Shown one piece after another: positions 7,262 through 16,922 of a DNA stretch of 64,000 bases. Under the pieces are notes generated by a model. It was given only the letters and a program-made list of their open reading frames with translations. It did not search any database and was not told the DNA's origin. This DNA is from Mediterraneibacter hominis (GTDB lineage Bacteria > Bacillota > Clostridia > Lachnospirales > Lachnospiraceae), in NCBI RefSeq assembly GCF_014287475.1, contig NZ_JACOPF010000001.1:682001-746000 (forward strand), written 5' to 3'. Position 1 is the first letter of the stretch, and every line of letters begins with the position of its first letter. The position numbers were made by a program, and so were the translations under genes.

Positions 7262-8452
7262 TTAAGTAAAGTACTCTTCAATCACGTCTTTCCAATCACC
7301 TTTACAAATGATATGATGGTTACTAATTGGATAGCGCAGAAAATACTCCACTCCCTTTTCTAGTCTCATTCGCATCTGAGAACGGCATAATCCACTCTTG
7401 TGCATAGTTTCAAGCAGCTCTGCCCTGTCTACGTAAAATTTCTCCAACGTATCATTGCACTTGAATACTGTTAGTTTTTGAGGCCTAAGATCACCGCTGA
7501 CAGCTACACTGCTTTCTGACTCAAAATGTGACATCAGCTCATAGTGATCTGGCATATCAATGGGTAAAGTACAATGTGCAAATATAATCTCATCTTTGTC
7601 GGCATCCAGACTATTGGGATTGGCCATAAACCCTGATTGACCTGTCAGAGCATGTAATACCGCCATACTGATCATGCTCTTCTGATCTCCTTCGCAGGCT
7701 GCCGGTATCCCTTCTGCATTTAAAATTGCCAGTGCAAGGCAGCCTGTCGTATGTACTTTATCCAGAAGATCAAAACATTTTACAGTAAGTCCCTCCAGTC
7801 CATACCTCTCAATCAACCTCGTCAATGCGCCATACACATTCAAGGCTCTTTCTATTTCACTTCTGTCAAATTTCTTTTTTTTCAGGCTTTCTGTATAAAT
7901 ATTCTCACAGTATCCGCCCCTTTGATATTCCTGAAGCAGCTCTTTCGTGTCTATCATAAAAACCTCTGCTCCACATGCCGCGCTGAACGCAGAAAAATTA
8001 GCGCCACTCGCTGCAAGCCCATCCGGCATGCCAAAGCATCCCAGTTTCATACCATTCAATTTTCTTTTTGCTTCTGCGACTCTTAGAAAAACTTTCAGAC
8101 GCTTTGCCATCACCTCAAAAGAACCGTGAATGATTTCTCTGCGGAGCCCCTGTTCCTGCAAATATCCCATAATTTCCATGGATGCTGCAAGAGAGTTATG
8201 TTCCTGTGTACTCAATAGTATATAAGGTTCTTTTGTCTGTGTATAGCAGTTTACAAATCCACTCTCTGCTCCGCCCGAAGCGACAAAATAAATTGGAAGA
8301 GATTGTTTGCTTACTTCCTCCATATCAGCACAAATTATCTCTCTCCCAAGTTGTTCTCCCAGTTTAGAGAGAAATTCTATACAGGTTAACTGAAAACTTT
8401 CATTCCGGCTTTCTGATGGTCCCAGCAAAAGTTTTATCTTTAATTGTTCCAC
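7262..8452 (-). CDS. L-fucose/L-arabinose isomerase-like protein
   Basis: About 397 residues. The C-terminal half contains GLTVKCFDLLDKVHTTGCLA, then GIPAACEGD and HCTLPIDM, the pattern of the fucose-isomerase C-terminal domain, in which acidic residues and a histidine bind the metal. These enzymes interconvert aldoses and ketoses. The start is placed at GTG 8452, 9 bases after AAGGAGA. It overlaps the stop of the MFS gene by 13 bases. An ATG at 8485 is the alternative. It is the last gene of the long operon starting at 20095, so it may isomerise the sugar released from the operon's glycosidic substrate. The exact sugar is unknown. Confidence 0.7.
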   Translation of the reverse strand: MEQLKIKLLLGPSESRNESFQLTCIEFLSKLGEQLGREIICADMEEVSKQSLPIYFVASGGAESGFVNCYTQTKEPYILLSTQEHNSLAASMEIMGYLQEQGLRREIIHGSFEVMAKRLKVFLRVAEAKRKLNGMKLGCFGMPDGLAASGANFSAFSAACGAEVFMIDTKELLQEYQRGGYCENIYTESLKKKKFDRSEIERALNVYGALTRLIERYGLEGLTVKCFDLLDKVHTTGCLALAILNAEGIPAACEGDQKSMISMAVLHALTGQSGFMANPNSLDADKDEIIFAHCTLPIDMPDHYELMSHFESESSVAVSGDLRPQKLTVFKCNDTLEKFYVDRAELLETMHKSGLCRSQMRMRLEKGVEYFLRYPISNHHIICKGDWKDVIEEYFT

Positions 8453-9675
8453 GTTACTTTTCTCCTTATTTTCAATATTCCCCATGCGGATAAAAACATT
8501 ACACTGCAAAATGCAAAAATACTGACATATGTTCCGCTTGCATCACGGATCACTCCGTATAAAGCCGGCATAATTGCCATTGCAAGTCCTGTGCACACAA
8601 AGTATACTCCCATCAGATTCCCTGAGTTACCATCCTTTAAAAAGGTCAGCCATAATGGATATATGTATATATTGAACGTTCCCCAGCATACTCCATATAA
8701 AATACAGATCACCCACAGTATTCCCTGAAGCTTAACGCCCTTCATACAACATAATATAAAGAAACCTGACATTACTATAGCGGCAGTGCCAAGGCTTGTA
8801 CGTGACAAAGTTTCCGCTGAAACCTTTCCGCGCATGCAGCTAAAACAAAATGAAGCTATAAGATATGAAAACATATATACAGCAAGATATAAAGTTGCAC
8901 GCCCCGCTGTCAGCATCATTCTTTCTTCCGCAAAAAGAACGAAGAAATACTCGAATCCATAATTCGCTATAAAGGCAGATAGAATGACTAAAAGCATCAA
9001 CAACATATCTTTCCGCCGTTTTCTCTCAATAGTTAAAAATGTCTCTAATATGCTTCTTTTTTTGTGTTTCTTAGGAAAATTCATATTTCTGGAATCCTGC
9101 TCATGTACTGTCATACATCCAATCCCCGCTGTTATAATCATCGCCACGCCCCCAAATAGAAACACGTCTCGTTCATCCAGCCCAGAAGCTGTTAATCGGT
9201 TTCCTGCTAAATATGCTATGACACTGGAAAGTGCCAGTACGCAAGAAGCAACTGCATTCGATCGGGTAATATACTCTGGTTTTACGCAGTCCACCTGAAT
9301 CGCCCCAATCGGCGCTTTCCAGTATGCCAGAGTAAGACTGTAGCATATCAATACAGCCACAAACTGCCAGAATGTGTTCAGCCACGGAATCAGCATAAAA
9401 CTTATCCCTGCAAAAACAACGCCTGACAAAATATACGGTCTGCGACGCCCAAATCTACAGCGGGTTCGATCAGAAATCGCTCCCACAGCCGGATGTAATA
9501 TCATAGCAAGTAAATTGCAGAAAGAAAGGATCAAACCCACCTGTGTTGTATTACTTAAGCGTTCTGCCAATAAAGATGGAACAAAAGCACTGTACAGCGG
9601 TTGTGTCACATAGCTCGAAAAGGAAAATAGAGAAATGCAAAGTGAAAGTTTCCAATTAAATTTTTCATCTTTCAT
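8440..9675 (-). CDS. MFS transporter of the sugar/GPH-like type
   Basis: This 411-residue integral membrane protein has about twelve hydrophobic segments. The loop between segments 2 and 3 reads GAISDRTRCRFGRRRPYI, the MFS signature in the form seen in SLC45-like and glycoside-pentoside-hexuronide-like carriers. It would move a sugar or nucleoside with a cation across the membrane. The ATG is two bases from the stop of deoD, so translation is coupled. With the ABC importer at the head of the operon, this is a second transport route, either for a smaller breakdown product or for export of the released base or sugar. The substrate is not deducible from sequence. Confidence 0.8.
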   Translation of the reverse strand: MKDEKFNWKLSLCISLFSFSSYVTQPLYSAFVPSLLAERLSNTTQVGLILSFCNLLAMILHPAVGAISDRTRCRFGRRRPYILSGVVFAGISFMLIPWLNTFWQFVAVLICYSLTLAYWKAPIGAIQVDCVKPEYITRSNAVASCVLALSSVIAYLAGNRLTASGLDERDVFLFGGVAMIITAGIGCMTVHEQDSRNMNFPKKHKKRSILETFLTIERKRRKDMLLMLLVILSAFIANYGFEYFFVLFAEERMMLTAGRATLYLAVYMFSYLIASFCFSCMRGKVSAETLSRTSLGTAAIVMSGFFILCCMKGVKLQGILWVICILYGVCWGTFNIYIYPLWLTFLKDGNSGNLMGVYFVCTGLAMAIMPALYGVIRDASGTYVSIFAFCSVMFLSAWGILKIRRKVTWNN

Positions 9676-9676
9676 C

Positions 9677-10387
9677 TCACTCTACCATAGACAGCGCCAT
9701 TTGAAGCATTTCATCAAAACTTTCCTGACGTTCTTTTGTCGAGCAAGATTTCCCATTAAACATCAAATCTGAAATGGTACATAGAGCCACTGCTTTTTTT
9801 CCTGCTTCTGCCGCATTCATATACAGCGCTGCCGATTCCATCTCCGCAGCTAACATTCCCATCTTTGTCCATTTGTCCAGCCATTCGTCAGAGTAGTAGA
9901 ATCCTTCTCCTGATATAACAGGTCCTACACGTACCGGAATGTCATGCTTTTTTGCATATGCGACAGCTTTTTCGATTAGTGAATAATCCGCACAAGGCGC
10001 TAACGTACCCGGCAGTTCAAAATGGGCGGCATATCCGTTATCTGTAGAGGAGGCTATTGCAATAACAATGTCCCTGAGATGTAAACTTGGATGCAGGCCT
10101 CCGGCCGAACCGACACGGATAATGCTATCTACATTATAAAAATGAAACAGTTCATATGAATAAATACTCATGGAACCTGCCCCCATGCCGCTCGCCATAA
10201 CAGAAACTTCTTTTCCCTGATATCTGCCTGTATAACAGTAAATGTTCCTCACATCACTAATCAGTTCTGGTTCTGTCAGAAATTTTTCCGCTATATATTT
10301 CGCTCTCAGCGGATCGCCCGGCATCAGTACTGTCCGGGCAATCTCTCCACATTTCGCTGCATTATGTATAGTTGGTGTCTGTGTCAA
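9677..10387 (-). CDS. deoD: DeoD-type purine-nucleoside phosphorylase
   Basis: About 236 residues of the trimeric/hexameric nucleoside phosphorylase family. Visible features are VLMPGDPLRAKYIAE (phosphate-binding region), GSAGGLHPSLHLRDIVIA, and GMLAAEMESAALY near the C-terminus, where the conserved ME pair contacts ribose. It cleaves purine nucleosides with phosphate to base plus ribose-1-phosphate. The start is taken as TTG 10387 (fMet-TQTPTIHN), a few bases after a GGAGGAGGAG site, rather than GTG 10408, because the family begins with such a TPT-type N-terminus. It follows the nucleoside hydrolase closely and precedes the MFS gene, in an operon with other N-glycosidic bond-cleaving enzymes. 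Confidence 0.9.
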   Translation of the reverse strand: MTQTPTIHNAAKCGEIARTVLMPGDPLRAKYIAEKFLTEPELISDVRNIYCYTGRYQGKEVSVMASGMGAGSMSIYSYELFHFYNVDSIIRVGSAGGLHPSLHLRDIVIAIASSTDNGYAAHFELPGTLAPCADYSLIEKAVAYAKKHDIPVRVGPVISGEGFYYSDEWLDKWTKMGMLAAEMESAALYMNAAEAGKKAVALCTISDLMFNGKSCSTKERQESFDEMLQMALSMVE

Positions 10388-10404
10388 ACTTTCTCCTCCT
10401 CCAA

Positions 10405-11388
10405 TCACACTTTTCCTCCTAATGCTTTATAAAATGTCTCTTGATACTTTGTTCCGTCAATTTCAAATACGGTACGGATTTTCGGCAGGTGCTCCCATCT
10501 GAAGTGATCTCTTCTGTCCCAGATTGTCATACCTCTGGTTAACTGCTCACCACAGTCAATCGCCACGTTAATCTCCCTTACATCCGTCATAATAGTTGGA
10601 TCTAGAAAACAACACATTGCAGTTGTATCAATAGGCCCATTGATAAATATTCCCTGTTCCTCTATGGAGTTGTTACCGTCGATATATTCAATTATTTCCA
10701 AAGCATATTTTGCCTGCCGGTTATTAAGGTTTTTCAACTTCTGAATCGTATCCTCCGAGATATTCACAGCTTCCGGATTAAATGCTATGTCCAGGCCGAT
10801 CGTTGTCAGCTTCACCTTTGACTCATAGACAATTCTGGCAGCCTCCGGATCCACATAGATATTCCATTCGCTCATCGGGTTGTCCCCAGTTGCATTCCGG
10901 AAGGCATACTCCGTGATTCCGTAAGCCCCGCCTATGTGATAGATTTCTTTTACCAGCGGAATAATTTCCGGCCTGCTCATAAACGCCACAGCAATATTGG
11001 TCAGACAAGATGTACATATCAAAGTTACCTCGCCAGGGTTTGCCAGCACTGCATCAATAATCATCTGTGCCGGCGACTGATCAACCGGTTTTAATTTAGG
11101 TTCCGGGAAAAAATGATTTCCCAATCCATCTTCCCCATGGCTATAAGGGTCTTTCGGATATTCCCTCAACATAGGGTGCATCATCCCTTGTGCGACCGGA
11201 ATGTCCCCCCTGTCCATATATTCCAGGATCCGCAGAGCATTTGACGCAGTCTTATCTGCCGGCAGATTTCCGCTTTCTGTCGTAATGCCCAAAAGTTCCA
11301 CATCTGGATATGTCAATGCCATAATAATACACACAGAATCGTCCGTTCCCGGATCGCAATCAAGAATAATCTTCCTTTTTTCACTCAT
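10405..11388 (-). CDS. Inosine-uridine-type nucleoside hydrolase
   Basis: About 327 residues. The N-terminus carries IILDCDPGTDDS, the DxDPGxDD calcium-binding signature of nucleoside N-ribohydrolases. Other family features are EVTLICTSCLTNIA and HIGGAYG further on. The enzyme hydrolyses the N-glycosidic bond of ribonucleosides to base and free ribose in the cytoplasm. The ATG at 11388 is preferred (AAAGGAA about 9 bases upstream); ATGs at 11394 and 11397 are also in frame and overlap the end of the preceding phosphorylase gene. Free ribose would need a kinase, which the PfkB protein of the operon could supply. The base preference is not deducible. Confidence 0.9.
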   Translation of the reverse strand: MSEKRKIILDCDPGTDDSVCIIMALTYPDVELLGITTESGNLPADKTASNALRILEYMDRGDIPVAQGMMHPMLREYPKDPYSHGEDGLGNHFFPEPKLKPVDQSPAQMIIDAVLANPGEVTLICTSCLTNIAVAFMSRPEIIPLVKEIYHIGGAYGITEYAFRNATGDNPMSEWNIYVDPEAARIVYESKVKLTTIGLDIAFNPEAVNISEDTIQKLKNLNNRQAKYALEIIEYIDGNNSIEEQGIFINGPIDTTAMCCFLDPTIMTDVREINVAIDCGEQLTRGMTIWDRRDHFRWEHLPKIRTVFEIDGTKYQETFYKALGGKV

Positions 11389-11393
11389 ATTCA

Positions 11394-12329
11394 TCATTTC
11401 CTTTCTATTGTTTTCTCAATTTCTGGAAACCAGTTCATCTTACCGGCAGCCTCTTTTTGAAGATCCATCTGATGAAGCATTGCAATTCCTTCCAATGCCA
11501 GATCTATAGACACTTCAGTTCCTGCTCCCGCCTCAAATTTTTGTCCTGAAATTAAGTTATCTGTTACATTAAAAATTGCCCCTCCTCGTCGCTCGAATAA
11601 ATTACACATTGTCATAATAATTGAAGATTCCCTGTCCGTATTCAGCACTCCTGCCCGATTATATATCCCAAGCTTCTGGATATTATCCGGTTGAAGATAT
11701 CCTCCCACTGACGGACGGCCATTTCCAACAAAATCACTGTCCATACATGCCGTAACTCCCAGTTTATATGGCAATTTAAACTGCTCAGCAGCCTGAACCA
11801 TAGCATTCACCACCTCATAATGGCAATATGCCGGATACCCGTCTGCAATATAGGCGCGCGAAGTTCCGTCATCACGGAATACTCCTGTTGTAATCACGCA
11901 ATCGCCTACTTCGACCTTCTCTGCCACGCCACCCGAGGTTCCCACCCGAAGAAATGTTGAGCAGTCTGTGTATTCCATAAAATCATTTATTGCCAGTTCT
12001 ACCTCCGGGCATCCACTTCCACCACTGACACATGTAATCTTTGCACCTTTATACATACCGGTATAGCTCAAAAACATTCCTGAATTTCCTATACACTCCG
12101 CATCTTCCATTCTCTTCGCCACACGTACCGCCGGATCCTCGCCATACGCTCCCAGAGGATCACGCACCAGATAAATCAGATAGTCTCCCACTTTATCAAT
12201 ATCGACCTGAGTAATTGCAGGTCGGTTATCTATAACCAACCCCGGATAAGGAACCCGTTCCCAGTATTCATAGCGTTCCTGCATTAGCTTAATGGATGGT
12301 TTATTTCGAATAGCCTCGCTTTTCTTCAT
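11394..12329 (-). CDS. Nucleoside phosphorylase, uridine-phosphorylase-like
   Basis: About 311 residues of the PNP/UDP phosphorylase superfamily. Supporting stretches are VSGGSGCPEVELAINDF, TFLRVGTSGGVAEKVEVGD (phosphate/ribose site) and GVLNTDRESSIIMTMC (the ES pair of the base/ribose pocket). It is longer at the N-terminus than typical Udp and only distantly like DeoD, so the two phosphorylases of this operon probably have different substrates. The start is ATG 12329, 8 bases after AAGGAGGG. It lies between yjbQ and the nucleoside hydrolase with almost no spacing. Whether it prefers uridine, a modified pyrimidine or another N-riboside is open. Confidence 0.8.
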   Translation of the reverse strand: MKKSEAIRNKPSIKLMQERYEYWERVPYPGLVIDNRPAITQVDIDKVGDYLIYLVRDPLGAYGEDPAVRVAKRMEDAECIGNSGMFLSYTGMYKGAKITCVSGGSGCPEVELAINDFMEYTDCSTFLRVGTSGGVAEKVEVGDCVITTGVFRDDGTSRAYIADGYPAYCHYEVVNAMVQAAEQFKLPYKLGVTACMDSDFVGNGRPSVGGYLQPDNIQKLGIYNRAGVLNTDRESSIIMTMCNLFERRGGAIFNVTDNLISGQKFEAGAGTEVSIDLALEGIAMLHQMDLQKEAAGKMNWFPEIEKTIERK

Positions 12330-12343
12330 GCCATTTTCCCTCC

Positions 12344-12748
12344 TTACTCCGGCACAATTTTTACGTAACATTCTCTGTTACGCGGTCCGTCAAATTCCAG
12401 AAAATAAATTCCCTGAGAGTGCCCCAGCAATAATTTTCCATCATCGATGATAAATGACATAGAAGGGCCAATCAATGTACACTTGACATGTCCTGCCGCA
12501 TCCTCCGGTGTGTCATGCTGATGCTTGAAGTCAACACGTGTTGGTATCAATCGACGTATCTCGTCTTGGATATCCTCATGTCCCAATGGATCCCAAAAAG
12601 AATTTACTGTCAAAGCTGCCGTTGTATGTGTGATAAATGCACATAAAATACCACTCTTTACACCTGACTTTTCCACACACTCTTTTATCTGATCGGTCAG
12701 CGGGATTACCCCGTCTTTTGTTGTCTGAAACTGTATTCTCTCTAGCAT
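12344..12748 (-). CDS. YjbQ-family protein (UPF0047)
   Basis: This 134-residue protein matches the YjbQ/UPF0047 family over its full length: ITHTTAALTVN, a DPLGHEDIQDE stretch, HVKCTLIGPSMSFIIDDGKL, and GHSQGIYFLEFDGPRNREC at the end. The family folds as a small beta barrel with conserved His/Asp residues, and some members show thiamine-phosphate synthase activity in vitro; the cellular role is unclear. Finding it inside a nucleoside-type catabolic operon is unusual and suggests that this copy acts on a phosphorylated or ring-bearing intermediate. GGAGGG lies before the ATG, and it is 13 bases from the SIS gene. Confidence 0.85.
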   Translation of the reverse strand: MLERIQFQTTKDGVIPLTDQIKECVEKSGVKSGILCAFITHTTAALTVNSFWDPLGHEDIQDEIRRLIPTRVDFKHQHDTPEDAAGHVKCTLIGPSMSFIIDDGKLLLGHSQGIYFLEFDGPRNRECYVKIVPE

Positions 12749-12761
12749 TTATGTTCCCTCC

Positions 12762-13892
12762 TTAATCCATTAGTACAGTTTCTGAAACTGTAGTCGAATA
12801 CATTCCTTTTTCTTCCTTCCATATTCCCTCAAATCCTCTGCTATAAGTTTCTTCTCTAAGTACTGTGAGATACCCCGCAATTAAAGCCGGAACCATATAT
12901 GCGGCTACAGGCTGGAACAGACATGTATCCGAAGCAGGCATCAAGAACCGATATTTTGCCTGTAGGCTCTCATCATCTGTGATTAATATAAAGTCCCGCC
13001 CCATCTGATTCAGCCGTTCTATCAGCTCACAGGTACGGCTATGAGCCTCATCTTCCTTCGATGCAAATACCATAGTCAATATCTGTTTTATATCTCTTGC
13101 AAAATAATTTACATGAAACCAGTTTTCACTATCTGAATACACTGCTGGCAGTCCTACTGCTTCATACATCTTTTCGTGTGCATACCATGCAGTTCCATAA
13201 TCGGCCCCGCATCCTATCATCTCCGCACTGCCAGCTTCCTTAAATTGTTTGGCTGCTTCTAGTGCCAGCGCACATATCCGGTCAGCATTATTCAAAAATT
13301 CTTTAGGCAGACATTTTAATTCCCGTCGATACATATTTGCCTGTTCCATTGTATATTTTAGCCTCACCTCCCCCATTCTGACAGCCAGCAGATACACGAC
13401 CATCTGGAGTACTGCATAAGAACGGATTCCCGGTGCATTTTCAAATTTCGGAATACTCGGTATAATTACTTTTTCCGCTGTTTTCGCAAGTGGAGAGTCT
13501 GGATTTGAAGTGACTGCAATTGTCATAGCCTTATGTAAACGCATACGTTTCACTGCTTCTACAACCCTTGTGACCCGTCCGGAGTTACTAAATGCTATCA
13601 CTAAAGGATCACATGGTGATTCTCCTACCCATTTCATCTGATAATATCTTGACAAAGAAAGAGGCTCCACCACCTCAATCGGTATTTGAAGAAATTTTTC
13701 AAATGTACGTTTTGCCGTCAGACATGCAGCATACCCATCACCACAGCCCGTCAGAACTACTTTTTTTACAGAGTAGATCTCCGGTGTTGTCATTACGTAT
13801 CTCACCTGTGGTTCTACATCAGGATATACCTCTTCTAACAGCTCAGGTACGCTTAATACCTGATGAAGCATTGCATTTTCAAATTCATCCAT
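12762..13892 (-). CDS. Double-SIS-domain sugar isomerase/deaminase-like protein
   Basis: This 376-residue protein has two SIS modules, as in the isomerase half of GlmS and in AgaS/FrlB-like enzymes. The first is visible as KKVVLTGCGDGYAACLTAK (about 43-61) followed by LVIAFSNSGRVTRVVEAVKR, where the SNSGxT-like loop binds sugar phosphate. The second begins around AGSAEMIGCGADYGTAWYAHEK (shortened: EMIGCGADYGTAWYAHEK). It probably isomerises or deaminates a phosphosugar made by the adjacent PfkB kinase. The start overlaps the kinase gene by 8 bases (ATGGATGAATTTG within the kinase end). The substrate is unknown, and no glutaminase domain is attached. Confidence 0.75.
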   Translation of the reverse strand: MDEFENAMLHQVLSVPELLEEVYPDVEPQVRYVMTTPEIYSVKKVVLTGCGDGYAACLTAKRTFEKFLQIPIEVVEPLSLSRYYQMKWVGESPCDPLVIAFSNSGRVTRVVEAVKRMRLHKAMTIAVTSNPDSPLAKTAEKVIIPSIPKFENAPGIRSYAVLQMVVYLLAVRMGEVRLKYTMEQANMYRRELKCLPKEFLNNADRICALALEAAKQFKEAGSAEMIGCGADYGTAWYAHEKMYEAVGLPAVYSDSENWFHVNYFARDIKQILTMVFASKEDEAHSRTCELIERLNQMGRDFILITDDESLQAKYRFLMPASDTCLFQPVAAYMVPALIAGYLTVLREETYSRGFEGIWKEEKGMYSTTVSETVLMD

Positions 13893-14802
13893 TGTTAATC
13901 TCCTCCTTACACATTTTTGCTCGTTTCATAGCACGTCTTTTCATCTCTTCTGTAAAAACCTCCGGTACACCGAACTGAGCAATAATTTCCGCCGCTGCCG
14001 CTGCCCCCATACATCCTGCCATCTGTGGATCGTATCCCTCACAGCAGGCATAAAGCACCGCGGCAGACGAGCTGTTTCCTCCGCCTGTTGTATCTGTCAC
14101 TGTAATGTCGGATATACTCGGACATTCATATCTTTTTCCTTCTGCAAATATATACGCCCCTTCCTCTCCTCTTCTGAAAAATACCCAGTTTGGCGCTGCT
14201 TTCATAAGCCTTTCTCCCGCTTCCCATTCATCCTTTGTTCCATATAAAAGCTTTGCCTCTCCACGATTGATGGAAAAAACATCAATATCTTTTAAATAAG
14301 CTTCAATCGTCTCAATATTTTCTGGTCTGCATGCATCTTCCGATATTTCCCACATCAGTTTGTAACCAAACTGTCGTTTTCCTCTGATCAAAGCATCCAA
14401 ATATTCCCGTTCTGCCGCCTTAAATACATAGACTCCCTTTGTATTTTTATCACAGCATCGAAATACTTCATCTATAGACGGGTCAAGAGCTCTAAACTCA
14501 TGTAATCCAATATTTGGCTCATCAATACGGCTGCCGTCTTTATAATAGTGAATTACAATAGTAGGCGATATTTCTGAACGGACGACCAATCCTTCGACAG
14601 ACACATGATTTTTCTTATACCATTCTCCATGTCTGGATAAATATTCTGGCCCTATACCTCCACATATCATTACCTTATCGGTAAATACACGCATTCCTGC
14701 CAGTGCATAAAATCCAGCGCTCCCCGGCTGGTTTGCAAATACCGTACCATCCGCCAGATGAACTTCATCCGTAGAAACCGTTGTTGCAATCACATATTCC
14801 AT
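13885..14802 (-). CDS. PfkB-family carbohydrate kinase with altered GGGN anion-hole motif
   Basis: This 305-residue protein has the ribokinase/PfkB fold. The C-terminal signature that is normally DTxGAGD reads DTTGGGNSSSAAVLYA here, so the usual catalytic-base aspartate is asparagine. The N-terminal part has QPGSAGFYALAGMRVFTD in place of the common GGxxxN sugar-binding start. A subgroup of PfkB proteins with GGGN probably exists, so this need not be inactivating, but activity should not be assumed. It would phosphorylate ribose or another sugar released by the operon's glycosidases. It begins two bases after the ADP-ribosylglycohydrolase stop and overlaps the SIS gene. Confidence 0.75.
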   Translation of the reverse strand: MEYVIATTVSTDEVHLADGTVFANQPGSAGFYALAGMRVFTDKVMICGGIGPEYLSRHGEWYKKNHVSVEGLVVRSEISPTIVIHYYKDGSRIDEPNIGLHEFRALDPSIDEVFRCCDKNTKGVYVFKAAEREYLDALIRGKRQFGYKLMWEISEDACRPENIETIEAYLKDIDVFSINRGEAKLLYGTKDEWEAGERLMKAAPNWVFFRRGEEGAYIFAEGKRYECPSISDITVTDTTGGGNSSSAAVLYACCEGYDPQMAGCMGAAAAAEIIAQFGVPEVFTEEMKRRAMKRAKMCKEEINNG

Positions 14803-14804
14803 CT

Positions 14805-16916
14805 TTAATACTCCTTTATCTTTTCAAGACAAAATCCGTCAATGAATACCGCGCCTTCATCTACTAAATATCCAGCAGCTCCGCACATATATGCATCTTC
14901 CTTGTCTTCTGCGATAAGTACTATATTGTCAAAGCCTGCCTGCAGCTTATTGCCACATACAGAAAACCACATTGGATATTTTTCAAACTGCATATAGCTG
15001 ATACGTATTTCTGCTAACACTTTTTCTTCACTGTCTTTACGTTTAATAATCTGAAATGTGTCTCCGCCGGATACCGCCGCCGCATAATATCTGCGATGTC
15101 CCACACTTCTGGCCACCAGTCCGCCTCTTTTGTGTAAACTGAATTTTAATACGGATGAAACTGTATAATCTTTAAAATCTCTTGTTCCAATCGTAGCAAC
15201 TCCCCCCGGTTCATCATGGCTGATACAGTAAGTACAGTTTAAATTGGGAGAAAAATGCTTCGCACTAGAAACAAACATTTTGGCCCAAAACGGATCTGTG
15301 TCCCACATATCGCGCATCATGATACCTTTTTGTTCCAACCGCACAGGCGTATTGCTCCAGTCAATACTACGGACAAATACATCCCCCTGATATCGGCTCA
15401 CTGAAGCAAATTCTAATCCAAATCGAAGAATCGGCAATCCGCCATTATCAGGAATGTTCCATGTCAGAACCACTCCTTGCGGCAAAGCCTGTACCCATTC
15501 TCCACACATTCTTTTTAATCTGCTCTCCCTGTCTGCATACCAGATGTATGGGCGTACTTTAGGCCCGTTCTTTTCCGGACAGTCCAGACATACTGTAACC
15601 TCTTGGCCAGTATAAAGTGTAGGCGACACGTATGTTTCATAATTACGGTATTCTTCGTGAATATCCAGAAATGTAGCCACGCTGATATTTGCATTTGCTC
15701 CTTCCGCCAAAGTATCAAACGTCACCCTAAGTCCATTTCCGGCTCCTGCCTGGTTCCCGTTTGAAATCAAAGGTACACATTTTATATGTTCGACATACGG
15801 ACAGATAGAAAATCCTTGAACACTTCCAGGATATTCAAAGGCGAAACGCGGCTGTTTCTCTTCACTTTTCATTCCCCGTACAGCTTCAGCTGAACGGACA
15901 ATTCTGCGGGTTTCTTTCACCGCATCAGATATTCCCTCGCCGCCATCAGAAGTGATAACCAAAATCCTGTCAGATACAGGCCCTCTGAAGTCCGGGCCTT
16001 CCTCCATACCCTCTAATCCCAGACGGATCCCATTCAGACATCCAACGTTTCCTGCATTGCAATCGGTGTCCCATGCTGCGGACGCGGCAATTTTTATTGA
16101 TTCTGAAAAGCTGTCGCCCGCACACAAAAGTGCTGCCAAGACCATTGCATGATTCGGAACCATATGACAAGGCCCCGGATAAATATGATATCCATATTTT
16201 TCATCCAGCTTCTCACGCACTTTTCGCCAGTCATTTTCCCTACTACAGATATTTCTTACATCATCGACGAGGCTGCAAAGTTCCTCCGTCTGAATAAAGC
16301 GCAAATTGTCATCAAACAATCTGTCCAGCTTCTTTTCATCAAAAGCAGCAGCTTCCATTGCCCCTAAAAATCCCGCCGCATCCACCGCGATTCCATCATG
16401 TGATACGCTCGCGCATGCACGCACGAGGTAATTCGCATATTCCGGATCTCCAGGACACATCATGGCATAAGCATCCATAAAGATCTGCGCCCCTATCTGC
16501 TGCGAGAGAACCGGGCCATTTAGTTCTATAGAGCCGCTTCGAGGTGCCGGTATCCCCTGTTTTAAATGAAGATACGCCGTATGCTCCGTAGAGTTTCCTA
16601 TACCACCCCACCAAAGAATGGAACGGTCTTCAATAATATAATTCAGCCATGTCTCTCCAATCTCTTCTGCTGTCAGCTCCTTTTTCCAGCCATTATCTTC
16701 CATAGCTCTAAAAAAAGCAAACGTACCTGAAAGATCATCATCCGCCACGATCAGCGGCAGTTTCAGTTCTTCATGGACATAATAAGGAATCTCCCCAAAC
16801 CGATCTATGATAGATTGGTATGGCCAGCCCTCCACCGGTCTCCCCAGATACACACCTATCATTTTTCCAAGTACACCTGCATATATCTTATCTTTATATT
16901 TTTTTGATAATCCCAT
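14805..16916 (-). CDS. ADP-ribosylglycohydrolase-fold protein with large C-terminal domain
   Basis: This 703-residue protein. The N-terminal ~330 residues match the ADP-ribosylglycohydrolase (DraG/ARH) fold: YAGVLGKMIGVYLGRP (about 12-27), LIVADDDLSGTFAF (about 55-68, in the place of the metal-binding TDDT element) and SAAWDTDCNAGNVGCLNG (about 277-294, the second metal-binding motif DTDxN). The rest looks like a beta-rich domain, probably a jelly-roll/concanavalin-like fold. Family members hydrolyse N- or O-glycosidic bonds of ADP-ribosylated proteins or small ribosides. There is no signal peptide. It comes directly after the ABC permeases, so it likely acts first on the imported compound. 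The substrate is not known. Confidence 0.8.
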   Translation of the reverse strand: MGLSKKYKDKIYAGVLGKMIGVYLGRPVEGWPYQSIIDRFGEIPYYVHEELKLPLIVADDDLSGTFAFFRAMEDNGWKKELTAEEIGETWLNYIIEDRSILWWGGIGNSTEHTAYLHLKQGIPAPRSGSIELNGPVLSQQIGAQIFMDAYAMMCPGDPEYANYLVRACASVSHDGIAVDAAGFLGAMEAAAFDEKKLDRLFDDNLRFIQTEELCSLVDDVRNICSRENDWRKVREKLDEKYGYHIYPGPCHMVPNHAMVLAALLCAGDSFSESIKIAASAAWDTDCNAGNVGCLNGIRLGLEGMEEGPDFRGPVSDRILVITSDGGEGISDAVKETRRIVRSAEAVRGMKSEEKQPRFAFEYPGSVQGFSICPYVEHIKCVPLISNGNQAGAGNGLRVTFDTLAEGANANISVATFLDIHEEYRNYETYVSPTLYTGQEVTVCLDCPEKNGPKVRPYIWYADRESRLKRMCGEWVQALPQGVVLTWNIPDNGGLPILRFGLEFASVSRYQGDVFVRSIDWSNTPVRLEQKGIMMRDMWDTDPFWAKMFVSSAKHFSPNLNCTYCISHDEPGGVATIGTRDFKDYTVSSVLKFSLHKRGGLVARSVGHRRYYAAAVSGGDTFQIIKRKDSEEKVLAEIRISYMQFEKYPMWFSVCGNKLQAGFDNIVLIAEDKEDAYMCGAAGYLVDEGAVFIDGFCLEKIKEY

Positions 16917-16922
16917 CGTTTT

